Part shown: one piece after another, positions 50,127 to 58,789 of the stretch
How positions within the stretch are numbered: the stretch's first letter is position 1
Layout: each line of letters begins with the position of its first letter
NCBI GenBank assembly: GCA_949419965.1
Contig: CASPAC010000003.1
Coordinates: 1-64,000 of the forward strand
Direction: 5' to 3'
Source of the DNA: Bacteroidales bacterium
GTDB lineage: Bacteria > Bacteroidota > Bacteroidia > Bacteroidales > Rikenellaceae
Length of the DNA stretch: 64,000 nt
Program-made: the position numbers and the translations under genes
The notes under the pieces: generated by a model
Seen by the model: the letters and a program-made list of their open reading frames with translations, nothing else
The model's database searches: none
Told to the model about the DNA's origin: nothing

Positions 50127-51379
50127 AACAACAGTTAGTAGAGCAGGCCTACGCCATCGCCAAGGAGCGTTACGCCGCCGTGGGTGTCGATACCGATGCC
50201 GTGTTGAATACCTTGCAGCAAGTCTCCCTTTCGCTGCATTGCTGGCAGGCCGACGATGTGGTCGGCTTCGAGTGCCGGGGCGGCAGCCTTTCGGGCGGCA
50301 TCCAGGCTACGGGCAACTACCCTGGCCGGGCGCGTAACATCGACGAATTGCGGGCCGATATCGTCAAGGCCAAAAGTTTCATTCCCGGCACCCATCGTCT
50401 GAACCTGCACGAAATCTACGGCGAGTTCGGCGGCAAGAGCGTCGACCGCAACCAGGTCGGCCCCGAGCACTTCGCCGGCTGGATCCAGTGGGCCGCCGAG
50501 CAGGGTATGAAGCTCGACTTCAACTCCACGTCGTTCTCCCATCCGCTTTCCGGCAGTCTTTCGCTCTCCAATCCCGATCCGGCGATCCGGGAGTTCTGGA
50601 TCGAGCACACCATGCGCTGCCGCGCCGTAGCCGAGGAGATGGGTAAGGCGCAGGGCGACCCCTCGATCATGAATGTGTGGGTGCACGACGGTTCGAAGGA
50701 CATGACCGTCAACCGCATGCTCTACCGCGAGTTGCTGAAGGATTCGCTCGACCGCATTTTCGCCGTCGAATACCGCCATATGAAGGATTGCATCGAGTCG
50801 AAGGTCTTCGGCATCGGTCTGGAGAGCTACACCGTCGGTTCGAACGACTTTTACATCGGCTACGGCGCCAGCCGCGGCAAGATGGTTACCCTCGACACGG
50901 GGCATTTCCACCCTACGGAGAGCGTTGCCGACAAGATTTCGTCGCTGCTGCTCTTTACGCCCGAGGTCATGCTTCATGTGTCGCGTCCGGTGCGTTGGGA
51001 CTCCGACCACGTGACCATCATCAACGACGAGACGCTCGAATTGTGCAAGGAGATCGTGCGGTGCGACGCCCTCGGCAAGGTGCATATCGGGTTGGATTAT
51101 TTCGATGCTTCGATCAACCGCATCGGCGCTTATGTCGTCGGTTCGCGCGCTACGCAGAAGTGCTTGATCCAGGCGCTTCTGGAGCCGCTGGCCAAGTTGC
51201 GCGAATACGAGGCCAATGACCAGGGTTTCGAGCGTCTGGCACTCCTGGAGGAGGCTAAGTCGCTGCCTTGGAATGCCGTGTGGGACATGTTCTGCCTGAA
51301 GAACGATGTGCCCGTGGGCGAAGAATTCATCGCCGGGGTGCAGCAGTACGAAAAGGAGGTCACTTCCAAACGCGCCTGA
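50123..51379 (+). CDS. rhaA: L-rhamnose isomerase
   Basis: 418 aa, matching RhaA length. Metal-site and active-site sequences include WVHDGSKD, GIGLESYTVGSNDFYIGYGASRGK and LDTGHFHPTES. It interconverts L-rhamnose and L-rhamnulose, the first step of rhamnose breakdown. It sits in the order rhaB-rhaA-fucO-rhaT-rhaD with gaps of 11 nt or less, so the pathway is a single operon. Confidence 0.97.
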   Translation: MKQQLVEQAYAIAKERYAAVGVDTDAVLNTLQQVSLSLHCWQADDVVGFECRGGSLSGGIQATGNYPGRARNIDELRADIVKAKSFIPGTHRLNLHEIYGEFGGKSVDRNQVGPEHFAGWIQWAAEQGMKLDFNSTSFSHPLSGSLSLSNPDPAIREFWIEHTMRCRAVAEEMGKAQGDPSIMNVWVHDGSKDMTVNRMLYRELLKDSLDRIFAVEYRHMKDCIESKVFGIGLESYTVGSNDFYIGYGASRGKMVTLDTGHFHPTESVADKISSLLLFTPEVMLHVSRPVRWDSDHVTIINDETLELCKEIVRCDALGKVHIGLDYFDASINRIGAYVVGSRATQKCLIQALLEPLAKLREYEANDQGFERLALLEEAKSLPWNAVWDMFCLKNDVPVGEEFIAGVQQYEKEVTSKRA

Positions 51380-51382
51380 GCC

Positions 51383-52537
51383 ATGTATCGCATCGTATTG
51401 AATGAGACATCCTATTATGGTGCCGGCTGCCGGTCGGTAATCGCCGACGAGATCAAGAAGCGCGGTTTCAAGAAAGCATTGCTCGTTACCGACAAAGACC
51501 TCATCAAGTTCGGCGTCGCTGCCAAGATCGAGGAGGTGCTCCGCGGCGCGGGCATTCCCTACGAGATTTATAGCGAGATCAAGGCCAATCCCACCATCCG
51601 CAACGTGCAGCAGGGCGTCGAGGCGTTCAAGGCTTCGGGCGCCGACTGCATGGTGGCGCTGGGCGGCGGTTCGTCGATCGACACGGCCAAGGCCGTGGGG
51701 ATCATCGTCAACAATCCCGAGTTCGCCGACGTGCGTTCGCTGGAGGGCGTAGCCCCGACGAAACATCGCGCCGTGCCGACGTTCGCCGTGCCGACCACGG
51801 CGGGTACGGCGGCCGAGGTAACGATCAACTATGTCATTACCGACGAGGAGAACCGTAAGAAGATGGTTTGCGTCGATCCCAACGACATTCCGATGTGCGC
51901 CGTGATCGACTGCGAGTTGATGATGTCCATGCCTAAGGGGCTGACGGCCGCCACCGGCATGGACGCGTTGACGCACGCCATCGAGGCCTACATCACGCCC
52001 GGGGCGTGGACGATGAGCGACATGTTCGAGCTGAAAGCCATCGGGTTGATCGCCGAGCATTTGAAAAACGCCGTCGACAACGGCAGCGATCCGGTCGCCC
52101 GCAACGGCATGGCCGAGGCGCAGTATATCGCCGGCATGGGCTTCTCCAACGTCGGGCTGGGTATCGTCCACTCCATGGCGCATCCGCTGGGGGCATTCTA
52201 CGATACGCCGCACGGCGTGGCCAACGCCCTGTTGCTGCCCTATGTCATGGAGTACAACGCCGAGTCGCCCGCGCGGGCCAAGTTCATCGATATCGCCCGG
52301 GCCATGGGCGTCGATGTCTCCGGCATGAGCGTCGACGAGGGCGTGGCTGCTGCCATCGAAGCCGTTCGCAAGCTCTCGTTGAGCATCGGCATTCCGCAGC
52401 GGCTGCATGAAATCGGCGTCCGTGAGGAGGATATCCCCGCGCTGGCCGCGGCGGCGTTCAACGACGTTTGCACGGGCGGCAATCCCCGGCCCGCGGCGGT
52501 CGCAGATATTGAAGAGTTGTATCGTACGGCATTCTGA
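51383..52537 (+). CDS. fucO: Lactaldehyde reductase (iron-dependent alcohol dehydrogenase)
   Basis: 384 aa group III alcohol dehydrogenase. GGGSSIDTAKAVG binds the nucleotide. The iron ligands lie in the DALTHAIEAYI and HSMAHPLGAFYDTPHGVANALLLP segments. It reduces L-lactaldehyde, the product of RhaD, to 1,2-propanediol, regenerating NAD+ anaerobically. It lies 3 nt after rhaA and 11 nt before rhaT, matching a rhamnose role although FucO is also used for fucose. Confidence 0.93.
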   Translation: MYRIVLNETSYYGAGCRSVIADEIKKRGFKKALLVTDKDLIKFGVAAKIEEVLRGAGIPYEIYSEIKANPTIRNVQQGVEAFKASGADCMVALGGGSSIDTAKAVGIIVNNPEFADVRSLEGVAPTKHRAVPTFAVPTTAGTAAEVTINYVITDEENRKKMVCVDPNDIPMCAVIDCELMMSMPKGLTAATGMDALTHAIEAYITPGAWTMSDMFELKAIGLIAEHLKNAVDNGSDPVARNGMAEAQYIAGMGFSNVGLGIVHSMAHPLGAFYDTPHGVANALLLPYVMEYNAESPARAKFIDIARAMGVDVSGMSVDEGVAAAIEAVRKLSLSIGIPQRLHEIGVREEDIPALAAAAFNDVCTGGNPRPAAVADIEELYRTAF

Positions 52538-52548
52538 TACTTAGGCTT

Positions 52549-53562
52549 ATGAATACGTTGTTCGGTCTTTTGATCATCGCCGTAGGTTCGTTTTGTCAGT
52601 CGAGTTCCTACGTGCCCATCAAAAAGGTCAGGGAGTGGAGCTGGGAGAGCTTCTGGCTCTCGCAGGGTCTCTTCGCCTGGCTCGTCTTTCCGTTGCTGGG
52701 GGCCTTGCTGGCCGTGCCCGCAGGCGGTTCGCTCGCCGGGGTAATCGGCGCCGATCCGGCCGCCGCTTTCAAGGCTGCCGGCTACGGCGTGCTGTGGGGC
52801 GTGGGCGGTCTGACGTTCGGTCTCTCGATGCGTTACTTGGGCGTGGCCCTCGGGCAGTCCATTTCGTTGGGCACCTGCGCCGCGTTCGGTACGTTGTTCC
52901 CCGCGATCTTCGGCGGTGCGGATTTGTTCCGCGGCCCCGGGTTGATCCTCTTGGCGGGGGTCGCCGTCACGTTGGCCGGCATCGCCGTGATCGGTTATGC
53001 CGGATCGTTGCGCGCCCGGAGCATGTCGTCCGACGAGAAACGCGCCGCTGTGAAGGATTTCGCCCTCACGAAAGGGCTTGCCGTCGCTTTGTTGGCCGGT
53101 GTGATGAGCGCCTGCTTCAACTTGGGTCTCGAAGCCGGGCGTTCGTTGCAGCTTCCGGAGATGAATCCGCTTTTTGCTGCGCTTCCCGCTACCTGGATGG
53201 TTACCTTGGGCGGTTTTGTGACCAATGCGGTCTATTGTCTCTATCAGAATGCGAAAAACCGTACTTTCGGCGATTATGCCCGCACCGAACTCTGGGCCAA
53301 CAACCTGCTTTTCTGCGCTCTGGCCGGCGGATTGTGGTACTCGCAGTTCTTCGGGCTGGCCATCGGGCGGAGTTTCTTCGATGCGGGTTCCGTCGTGGCC
53401 GCTTTCGCTTGGTGCATCCTCATGGCGCTGAACGTCACTTTCTCCAACGTCTGGGGCATTCTGCTCAAGGAGTGGAAAGGCGCTTCGCGCAAGACGTTCG
53501 CGGTGTTGGCCGCAGGTCTCGCCATCTTGATTTTCTCTTTGGTATTCCCCAATCTGTTCTGA
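52549..53562 (+). CDS. rhaT: L-rhamnose-proton symporter
   Basis: 337 aa with about ten hydrophobic segments. The start MNTLFGLLIIAVGSFCQSSSYVPIKKVREWSWESFW and the LGVALGQSISLGTCAAFGTLFPAIF segment are diagnostic of RhaT. It imports L-rhamnose across the inner membrane. It is followed 2 nt later by rhaD. Confidence 0.95.
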   Translation: MNTLFGLLIIAVGSFCQSSSYVPIKKVREWSWESFWLSQGLFAWLVFPLLGALLAVPAGGSLAGVIGADPAAAFKAAGYGVLWGVGGLTFGLSMRYLGVALGQSISLGTCAAFGTLFPAIFGGADLFRGPGLILLAGVAVTLAGIAVIGYAGSLRARSMSSDEKRAAVKDFALTKGLAVALLAGVMSACFNLGLEAGRSLQLPEMNPLFAALPATWMVTLGGFVTNAVYCLYQNAKNRTFGDYARTELWANNLLFCALAGGLWYSQFFGLAIGRSFFDAGSVVAAFAWCILMALNVTFSNVWGILLKEWKGASRKTFAVLAAGLAILIFSLVFPNLF

Positions 53563-53564
53563 CT

Positions 53565-54368
53565 ATGAAATCCGTACTTGAAAACCGCCCGGCGCTCCGG
53601 GCCGAGATCGAAAAGGTCGCCGAAGTGGCCGGATACCTCTGGCAGAAGGGGTGGGCCGAGCGCAACGGCGGCAACATTACCGTGAACGTCACGGAGCATG
53701 CCGACGAGGCGATCCGCGCCCTGCCGGCCATTTCCGAACGCTATCCGATCGGCACCGAGCTGCCCCGACTCAAGGGGTGTTACTTCTTCTGCAAGGGCAC
53801 CAACCGCCGCATGCGCGACTTGGCGCGCCGGCCCATGGAGAACGGCGCGGTCATCCGCATCCTCGACGACGGCGCTTCCTACGAAATCATCGCCGACGCT
53901 CCTGTGAAACCTACGTCCGAGTTGGCCTCGCATCTGGCCATGCACGAGCAGATGATCGCCACGGGCAATGGCTACAAGGCCGCCCTGCACACCCATCCCA
54001 TCGACCTGGTGGCCATGACCCACAACCCGGCATTCCTCGCAAAGGACGTGCTGACCAAGTTGCTGTGGAGCATGATCCCCGAGACGCGCGCCTTCTGCCC
54101 CAAGGGGCTGGGCATCGTGCCTTACGAAATGCCCTCGTCGGTAAAGCTGGCCCGGGCGACCGTCGAAGCATTGAAGGACTACGACGTGGTGATGTGGGAG
54201 AAGCACGGCGTCTGTGCCGTAGGCCCCGACATCATCGAGGCTTTCGACCAGGTGGACGTCCTCTCCAAAGCGGCCCAGATCTACCAGACAGCCCGGGCCA
54301 TGGGGTTCGTCCCGACCGGAACCACCCAGGAGCAGATGGACGAACTCCAACGGGCCTTCAATCTCTGA
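53565..54368 (+). CDS. rhaD: L-rhamnulose-1-phosphate aldolase
   Basis: 267 aa class II aldolase. AERNGGNITVNV is the phosphate-binding loop; zinc ligands are in AALHTHPIDLV and the later EKHGVCAVG. It cleaves rhamnulose-1-phosphate to DHAP and L-lactaldehyde. ATG 53565, right after rhaT, is chosen because the upstream in-frame extension is rhaT sequence in another frame. The AraC-type regulator follows after 43 nt. Confidence 0.95.
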   Translation: MKSVLENRPALRAEIEKVAEVAGYLWQKGWAERNGGNITVNVTEHADEAIRALPAISERYPIGTELPRLKGCYFFCKGTNRRMRDLARRPMENGAVIRILDDGASYEIIADAPVKPTSELASHLAMHEQMIATGNGYKAALHTHPIDLVAMTHNPAFLAKDVLTKLLWSMIPETRAFCPKGLGIVPYEMPSSVKLARATVEALKDYDVVMWEKHGVCAVGPDIIEAFDQVDVLSKAAQIYQTARAMGFVPTGTTQEQMDELQRAFNL

Positions 54369-54411
54369 TCCGCCGTTCCGACCCGCAGTGCAAACCAATC
54401 CGACCGAGACC

Positions 54412-55326
54412 ATGAATGAAGAGACGCCCTCGCGCCGATCGGCCGCCGTATTCAAATATCTGATCGCCAACGACCACGACCGCAAGATCAGCGCCGTGGT
54501 CAATGCGGTCGGATCGCAAGACATCATCCCCAACGACGGGTATCCGCTCCGCGTGCATCCGGCCGATTACTTTTTCGACACGGAGAAGGGGCGTGTGCTC
54601 CACGAATACCAGCTGCTCTACATCACGCAGGGCAAAGGTTCGTTCCGTTCGGCCGCCGGATCGTCCGAGGAGGTGCCGGTCAATAAAGGTACGTTGATTC
54701 TCTTGCGCCCCGGCGAGCTGCATTCTTATTATCCTCATCCGGCTACCGGATGGATGGAGTATTACATCGGATTCGAGGGGGCTATGTTCGACCGGCTGAT
54801 CCGCCAGCTGGGTCTCGACAAGGGGGCGCAGCTTTGGGAGATCGGGCTGAACAACGAGTTGACGCAGCTCTACATGCGGGCGCTGGAGATCGCTTCCGAG
54901 AACAAGACCGGGGCGCAGGCGCTGCTGACGGGCATCGTCTGGCACATGCTCGGCCTGGTCTGCTACATGATCCGCAATCGCACCGGGCCGGGGGCCAGCC
55001 TGCTGGAGCAGGCGGTCGAGCGGGCCAAGATCATCATGGACGAGAAGATCAACGAGGAGATCGATCTCTGCATGCTGGCTTCGCAGTTGAATCTTTCTTA
55101 TTCGTGGTTCCGCAAGACATTCAAGGACTATACGGGGCTTTCGCCGGCCAAATATTTCCAGCAGCTCAAGCTGCGCCGGGCGCAGCGGCTGCTCTCCGAT
55201 ACCTCCTGTTCGGTCAAGGAAATCGCCTATTCGCTGGGCTACAAGTCCACCGAACACTTCTTCTCGATCTTCAAGAAGCACGCCGGGTGTACTCCCACGG
55301 CCTACCGCAATTACGGACGCAAATAG
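54412..55326 (+). CDS. AraC-family transcriptional regulator of the rhamnose/RG-I locus (RhaR-like)
   Basis: 304 aa; a GTG at 54388 would add eight residues. An N-terminal cupin-like sensor (about 25-140, YQLLYITQGKGSFRSAAGS and LRPGELHSYYPH) precedes two C-terminal helix-turn-helix motifs (about 205-300, LASQLNLSYSWFRKTFKDYTG and KEIAYSLGYKSTEHFFSIFKKHAG). It probably senses rhamnose and activates the three pectin transcription units. It is encoded at the end of the rha operon and just upstream of susC. It is the only regulator in this locus within the window. Confidence 0.9.
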   Translation: MNEETPSRRSAAVFKYLIANDHDRKISAVVNAVGSQDIIPNDGYPLRVHPADYFFDTEKGRVLHEYQLLYITQGKGSFRSAAGSSEEVPVNKGTLILLRPGELHSYYPHPATGWMEYYIGFEGAMFDRLIRQLGLDKGAQLWEIGLNNELTQLYMRALEIASENKTGAQALLTGIVWHMLGLVCYMIRNRTGPGASLLEQAVERAKIIMDEKINEEIDLCMLASQLNLSYSWFRKTFKDYTGLSPAKYFQQLKLRRAQRLLSDTSCSVKEIAYSLGYKSTEHFFSIFKKHAGCTPTAYRNYGRK

Positions 55327-55334
55327 GGTGCAGG

Positions 55335-55352
55335 AGTGCCGGATCCGGCACT
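55335..55352 (+). repeat. 18-bp perfect palindrome after the AraC-type gene
   Basis: AGTGCCGGATCCGGCACT begins 9 nt after the regulator stop codon. As RNA it could form a 7-bp stem, but no T-run follows, so it is not a standard terminator. It could be a weak terminator, a processing site or a protein-binding site. Confidence 0.45.
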
Positions 55353-55369
55353 GTAACCCAAAATTATCA

Positions 55370-55385
55370 TTTCGTATATGCGAAA
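55370..55385 (+). promoter_or_regulatory. Candidate operator upstream of susC
   Basis: Inverted repeat TTTCG-TATATG-CGAAA centred about 45 nt before the susC -7 box, where an AraC-type activator would bind. Its arms are not the same as those at 47120. Confidence 0.35.
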
Positions 55386-55422
55386 CATCAAATCCGCCAC
55401 GTGCGGAGTGTGTGTAATGAAC

Positions 55423-55430
55423 TAATTTTG
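55423..55430 (+). promoter_or_regulatory. -7 promoter box of the susC operon
   Basis: TAATTTTG, a perfect TAnnTTTG, with a leader of about 60 nt to the ATG at 55496. Confidence 0.55.
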
Positions 55431-55495
55431 ATATTGTAAAATGCGGAGGGGACTCCGTATGGAACGAACCGAACACTAATCTAAACTAAAAATTT

Positions 55496-58400
55496 ATGAG
55501 AGCATCTCTACAACGTGTCGCAATGCTGGCTTTGACCGCATTGTTCTGCATGGCGGCGACGGTCGTGTCGGCTCAGAACCGTACCGTCACGGGTACGGTC
55601 GTCGGGCCTGACAATCTGCCGGTCGTCGGTGCTACGGTATTCGCCACGGACGGCCAGAAGGTCAATGTCCCGCTGGCCGGTACGACGACCGATGCCAACG
55701 GCCGCTACTCGTTGAGTATCCCTGCCAATGCACGCGCTATCTCGGCGCAATTCATTGGTTATGAACAGCAAACGATTTCTATCGGGGGGGGGAGAAACGT
55801 CTATGACTTTTCGCTGAAAGACTCCTCCGTGATGATGGAGGAGGTCGTGGCCATCGGTTACGCCAAGGTCAAGCGTAAGGACGTAACCGGTTCTACGGTC
55901 TCCGTTTCGGGTCAGGAACTGGCCGCCGTTCCGGTCATGACCGCCGCGCAGGCCTTGCAGGGCAAGGCGGCCGGTGTGAACATCATCTCCACCAGCGGCG
56001 CCCCGGGCGCTTCGTCGCAGATTTCGATCCGTGGCGGTTCCTCCATCACGGGTTCGACCAAGCCCCTTTACATCGTCGACGGTTTCGAAATGGGCGACGC
56101 CCTGGAGAACGTCGACATCAACGACATCGAGACCATCGACGTGCTCAAGGACGCGTCGGCAACCGCCATCTACGGTTCGCGCGGTTCGAACGGTATCATC
56201 CTCATTACCACCAAGTCCGCCCAGAAGGGCAAGACCCAGGTCTCGTACAACACCTATTTCTCGTTCGACACGCTGGCCAACAGCATCGACATGGTTTCCG
56301 ACGTCGAAGATTACGTCAAGTACCAGTACGAGTTGATGGCCTTGAACAACAAGCGGCCCAGCTATGCCGCCGTCTTCGATGACGGACTGGCCGCCGACAG
56401 CCCCGAGTTCGGCCCCGGCGTCTATTCGCGCATCGCCCAGCGTTACGGCAACGCCCGCGGCATCGACTGGCAGGAGCAGGTTTTCGGCGGTTACGCCCTG
56501 ACCCAGAGCCACAACGTCAACATCATGACCGGCACCGATAAGACGCAGGTCATGTTGAGCTACAACTACAACGGCCAGGACGGTCTGTCGGTGGCCCAGG
56601 GCGCCTATAAGAATACCATCCGCGCCAAGGTGCAGTCGGAGTTGTGGAAAGGCGTGCGTCTCGACCTCAATACGAGCTTCAACAACAAGAAAGTGGAAGG
56701 CGCGGGTCTCGGTCTGCGCAACGTCCTGATGTCGCCCCTGCATGGCGGTACGATGTTCTCCGAGGATCACCTGCTCAACCAGCAGACGCTCCTCGACTAC
56801 CGTGCCTACGACGATGCGTTCGGCGCTCTGAACCCCATCGTGCAGTCGTTGTCCACCGAGTCGGTAAAACGCAGCCGTTCGTTCAACGTCAACGCAGGTC
56901 TGGAGTTCGACTTCCTCAAATATTTTACCTGGCGCACGGCCGGCAGCTATTCGTGGAACAATTCCAAGAACAAGTCGTTCTCCGATAAGAATTCGACCGA
57001 CTATCTGACCGACCCCGAAAATACGGGCATCAAGGGCAGCATCAGCAACAGCGAGTCTTATTCCTACCAGATTACCAATACGTTGAGCTACAACCAGACG
57101 TTCAACGAAAAACACAAGCTGGGCATCCTGCTCGGCCAGGAGACGCGTTACAGCGAGTCCGAAGGCAATTCGCTGTCGCTTAAGAAATTCCCCGATCCCA
57201 ACTTCGGTCTCGACGACATCAGCAACGCCGAGGTTTCCGAGAAGAAGACTTCCCATTCGCGCAGCGGCATGGTGTCGCTCTTTGCGCGTGTGAATTATTC
57301 GTTCGACGACCGTTATCTGTTGACCGCCACGGTGCGCGGCGACGGTTCATCGAAGTTCATGACCGGTCACAAGTGGGGCGTCTTTCCCGCCGTGTCGGCC
57401 GCATGGCGCATCTCGGAGGAGAATTTCTGGAAGGATCACAAGGTGGCCGACGTCATCAACGGTCTGAAGCTCCGCGTGGGCTACGGTACGACCGGTAACA
57501 ACAGCATCGATTCATACAGCTACAGCACCAGCCTCAAGCCGTCGTCCTACCCGATGCTCGACAACGAGAACCATCCCGTGTTCCTGCCCGAGGAGACCCT
57601 GGGCAACCCTAAACTGCGCTGGGAAACGGTCATCACGTCGAACGTCGGCCTCGAACTCTCGATGTTCAACAACCGGCTCAACATCACGGCCGAGTGGTAC
57701 AACAACCAGTCGAACGACCTCTTGCTCAAGTGCAAGATTCCCGATGCCACGGGTTACAAGCAGCAGTACCGCAACGTCGGCAAGATGCGCAACCGCGGCT
57801 GGGAGGTTACCCTCAATACGATCAACATCCAGAAGAAGAACTTCCGCTGGACTTCCGACCTGAACCTCACGTTCAACCGTTCGAAAGTCATCAGCCTGAA
57901 CGACGACCAGGAGGAGATGACTTTCAGCCAGGGCAGCAACCGTTCGGGTACGGTAACCTACTATGCTACCGTCGGTCAGCGTCTGGGCGACATGTACGGT
58001 TATAAGTACGACGGCATCTACACCACCGACGACTTCATCGAGCTGGCCAACGGCACCTTGATCGTCCGCGACGGCGTGGTGCGCCCCTCGACGGGCACCG
58101 TGCAGCCGGGCGACATGAAGTTCGCCGCCGATTCCTACGACGAAAACGGCAACCCCGTCTTCTCGCGCGGCAAGATGACCAAGATCGGCAACGGCGCGCC
58201 GCTGTGCGTGGGCGGTTTCAACAACACCTTTACGTTCTATGGCGTCGACCTCTCGGTGTTCATGAAGTTCTCGATCGGCAACGACATCTACAACGCTACC
58301 CGCCACAGCATGTCGCCCTACGCTTCGTTCGAGACTCCGCTGACCGAGTTCGGCACCAACTTCTACCGTATGATCGACCCCGTGACCGGCGATCGTGCCG

Positions 58401-58768
58401 CTTCGCTGGCCCGTCTGCGCGAGCTGAACCCCGATGAGGGCGCCCGCACCTGGAGCCTCTCGTCGGCCAACCGCGACAAGATTACCTACCCGTCGTCCTA
58501 CTTCGTCGAGGACGGTTCTTACCTGCGCATCGCCCAGTTGACGGTGGGTTATACGTTCCCCCGTTCGTGGATGCAGAAGGCGCGCATCAACAAGGCCCGC
58601 ATCTACTTCACGGTCAACAACCTGGCTACCATTACCGGCTACTCGGGCATCGACCCCGAGATTCCGGCCGCCGAGTCCAACGACAACGTGGTCATCAAGC
58701 CGGGTTACGACAGTTCGACCTATCCGCGTGCAAGAAGTTATGTTGTAGGTCTTAATCTGACGTTCTAA
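55496..58768 (+). CDS. SusC-like TonB-dependent outer-membrane transporter
   Basis: 1090 aa. A signal peptide (1-26, ending VVSAQ) is followed by a carboxypeptidase-regulatory-like domain (about 28-110). The TonB-box region MMEEVVAIGYAKVKRKDVTGS starts the plug (ISIRGGSSITGSTKPLYIVDG, ATAIYGSRGSNGIILITTK), and the 22-strand barrel ends in VVGLNLTF with the terminal Phe. It imports oligosaccharides across the outer membrane with its SusD partner, 21 nt downstream. Position next to rhamnose and pectin genes suggests RG-I or homogalacturonan oligosaccharides as cargo. Confidence 0.96.
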   Translation: MRASLQRVAMLALTALFCMAATVVSAQNRTVTGTVVGPDNLPVVGATVFATDGQKVNVPLAGTTTDANGRYSLSIPANARAISAQFIGYEQQTISIGGGRNVYDFSLKDSSVMMEEVVAIGYAKVKRKDVTGSTVSVSGQELAAVPVMTAAQALQGKAAGVNIISTSGAPGASSQISIRGGSSITGSTKPLYIVDGFEMGDALENVDINDIETIDVLKDASATAIYGSRGSNGIILITTKSAQKGKTQVSYNTYFSFDTLANSIDMVSDVEDYVKYQYELMALNNKRPSYAAVFDDGLAADSPEFGPGVYSRIAQRYGNARGIDWQEQVFGGYALTQSHNVNIMTGTDKTQVMLSYNYNGQDGLSVAQGAYKNTIRAKVQSELWKGVRLDLNTSFNNKKVEGAGLGLRNVLMSPLHGGTMFSEDHLLNQQTLLDYRAYDDAFGALNPIVQSLSTESVKRSRSFNVNAGLEFDFLKYFTWRTAGSYSWNNSKNKSFSDKNSTDYLTDPENTGIKGSISNSESYSYQITNTLSYNQTFNEKHKLGILLGQETRYSESEGNSLSLKKFPDPNFGLDDISNAEVSEKKTSHSRSGMVSLFARVNYSFDDRYLLTATVRGDGSSKFMTGHKWGVFPAVSAAWRISEENFWKDHKVADVINGLKLRVGYGTTGNNSIDSYSYSTSLKPSSYPMLDNENHPVFLPEETLGNPKLRWETVITSNVGLELSMFNNRLNITAEWYNNQSNDLLLKCKIPDATGYKQQYRNVGKMRNRGWEVTLNTINIQKKNFRWTSDLNLTFNRSKVISLNDDQEEMTFSQGSNRSGTVTYYATVGQRLGDMYGYKYDGIYTTDDFIELANGTLIVRDGVVRPSTGTVQPGDMKFAADSYDENGNPVFSRGKMTKIGNGAPLCVGGFNNTFTFYGVDLSVFMKFSIGNDIYNATRHSMSPYASFETPLTEFGTNFYRMIDPVTGDRAASLARLRELNPDEGARTWSLSSANRDKITYPSSYFVEDGSYLRIAQLTVGYTFPRSWMQKARINKARIYFTVNNLATITGYSGIDPEIPAAESNDNVVIKPGYDSSTYPRARSYVVGLNLTF

Positions 58769-58789
58769 TCACAGTTTACAGCAAGCATT

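Noticed and set aside
50135..52408. A 757-codon open frame opposite rhaA and fucO
   Set aside because: Antisense shadow; both plus-strand genes are certain.
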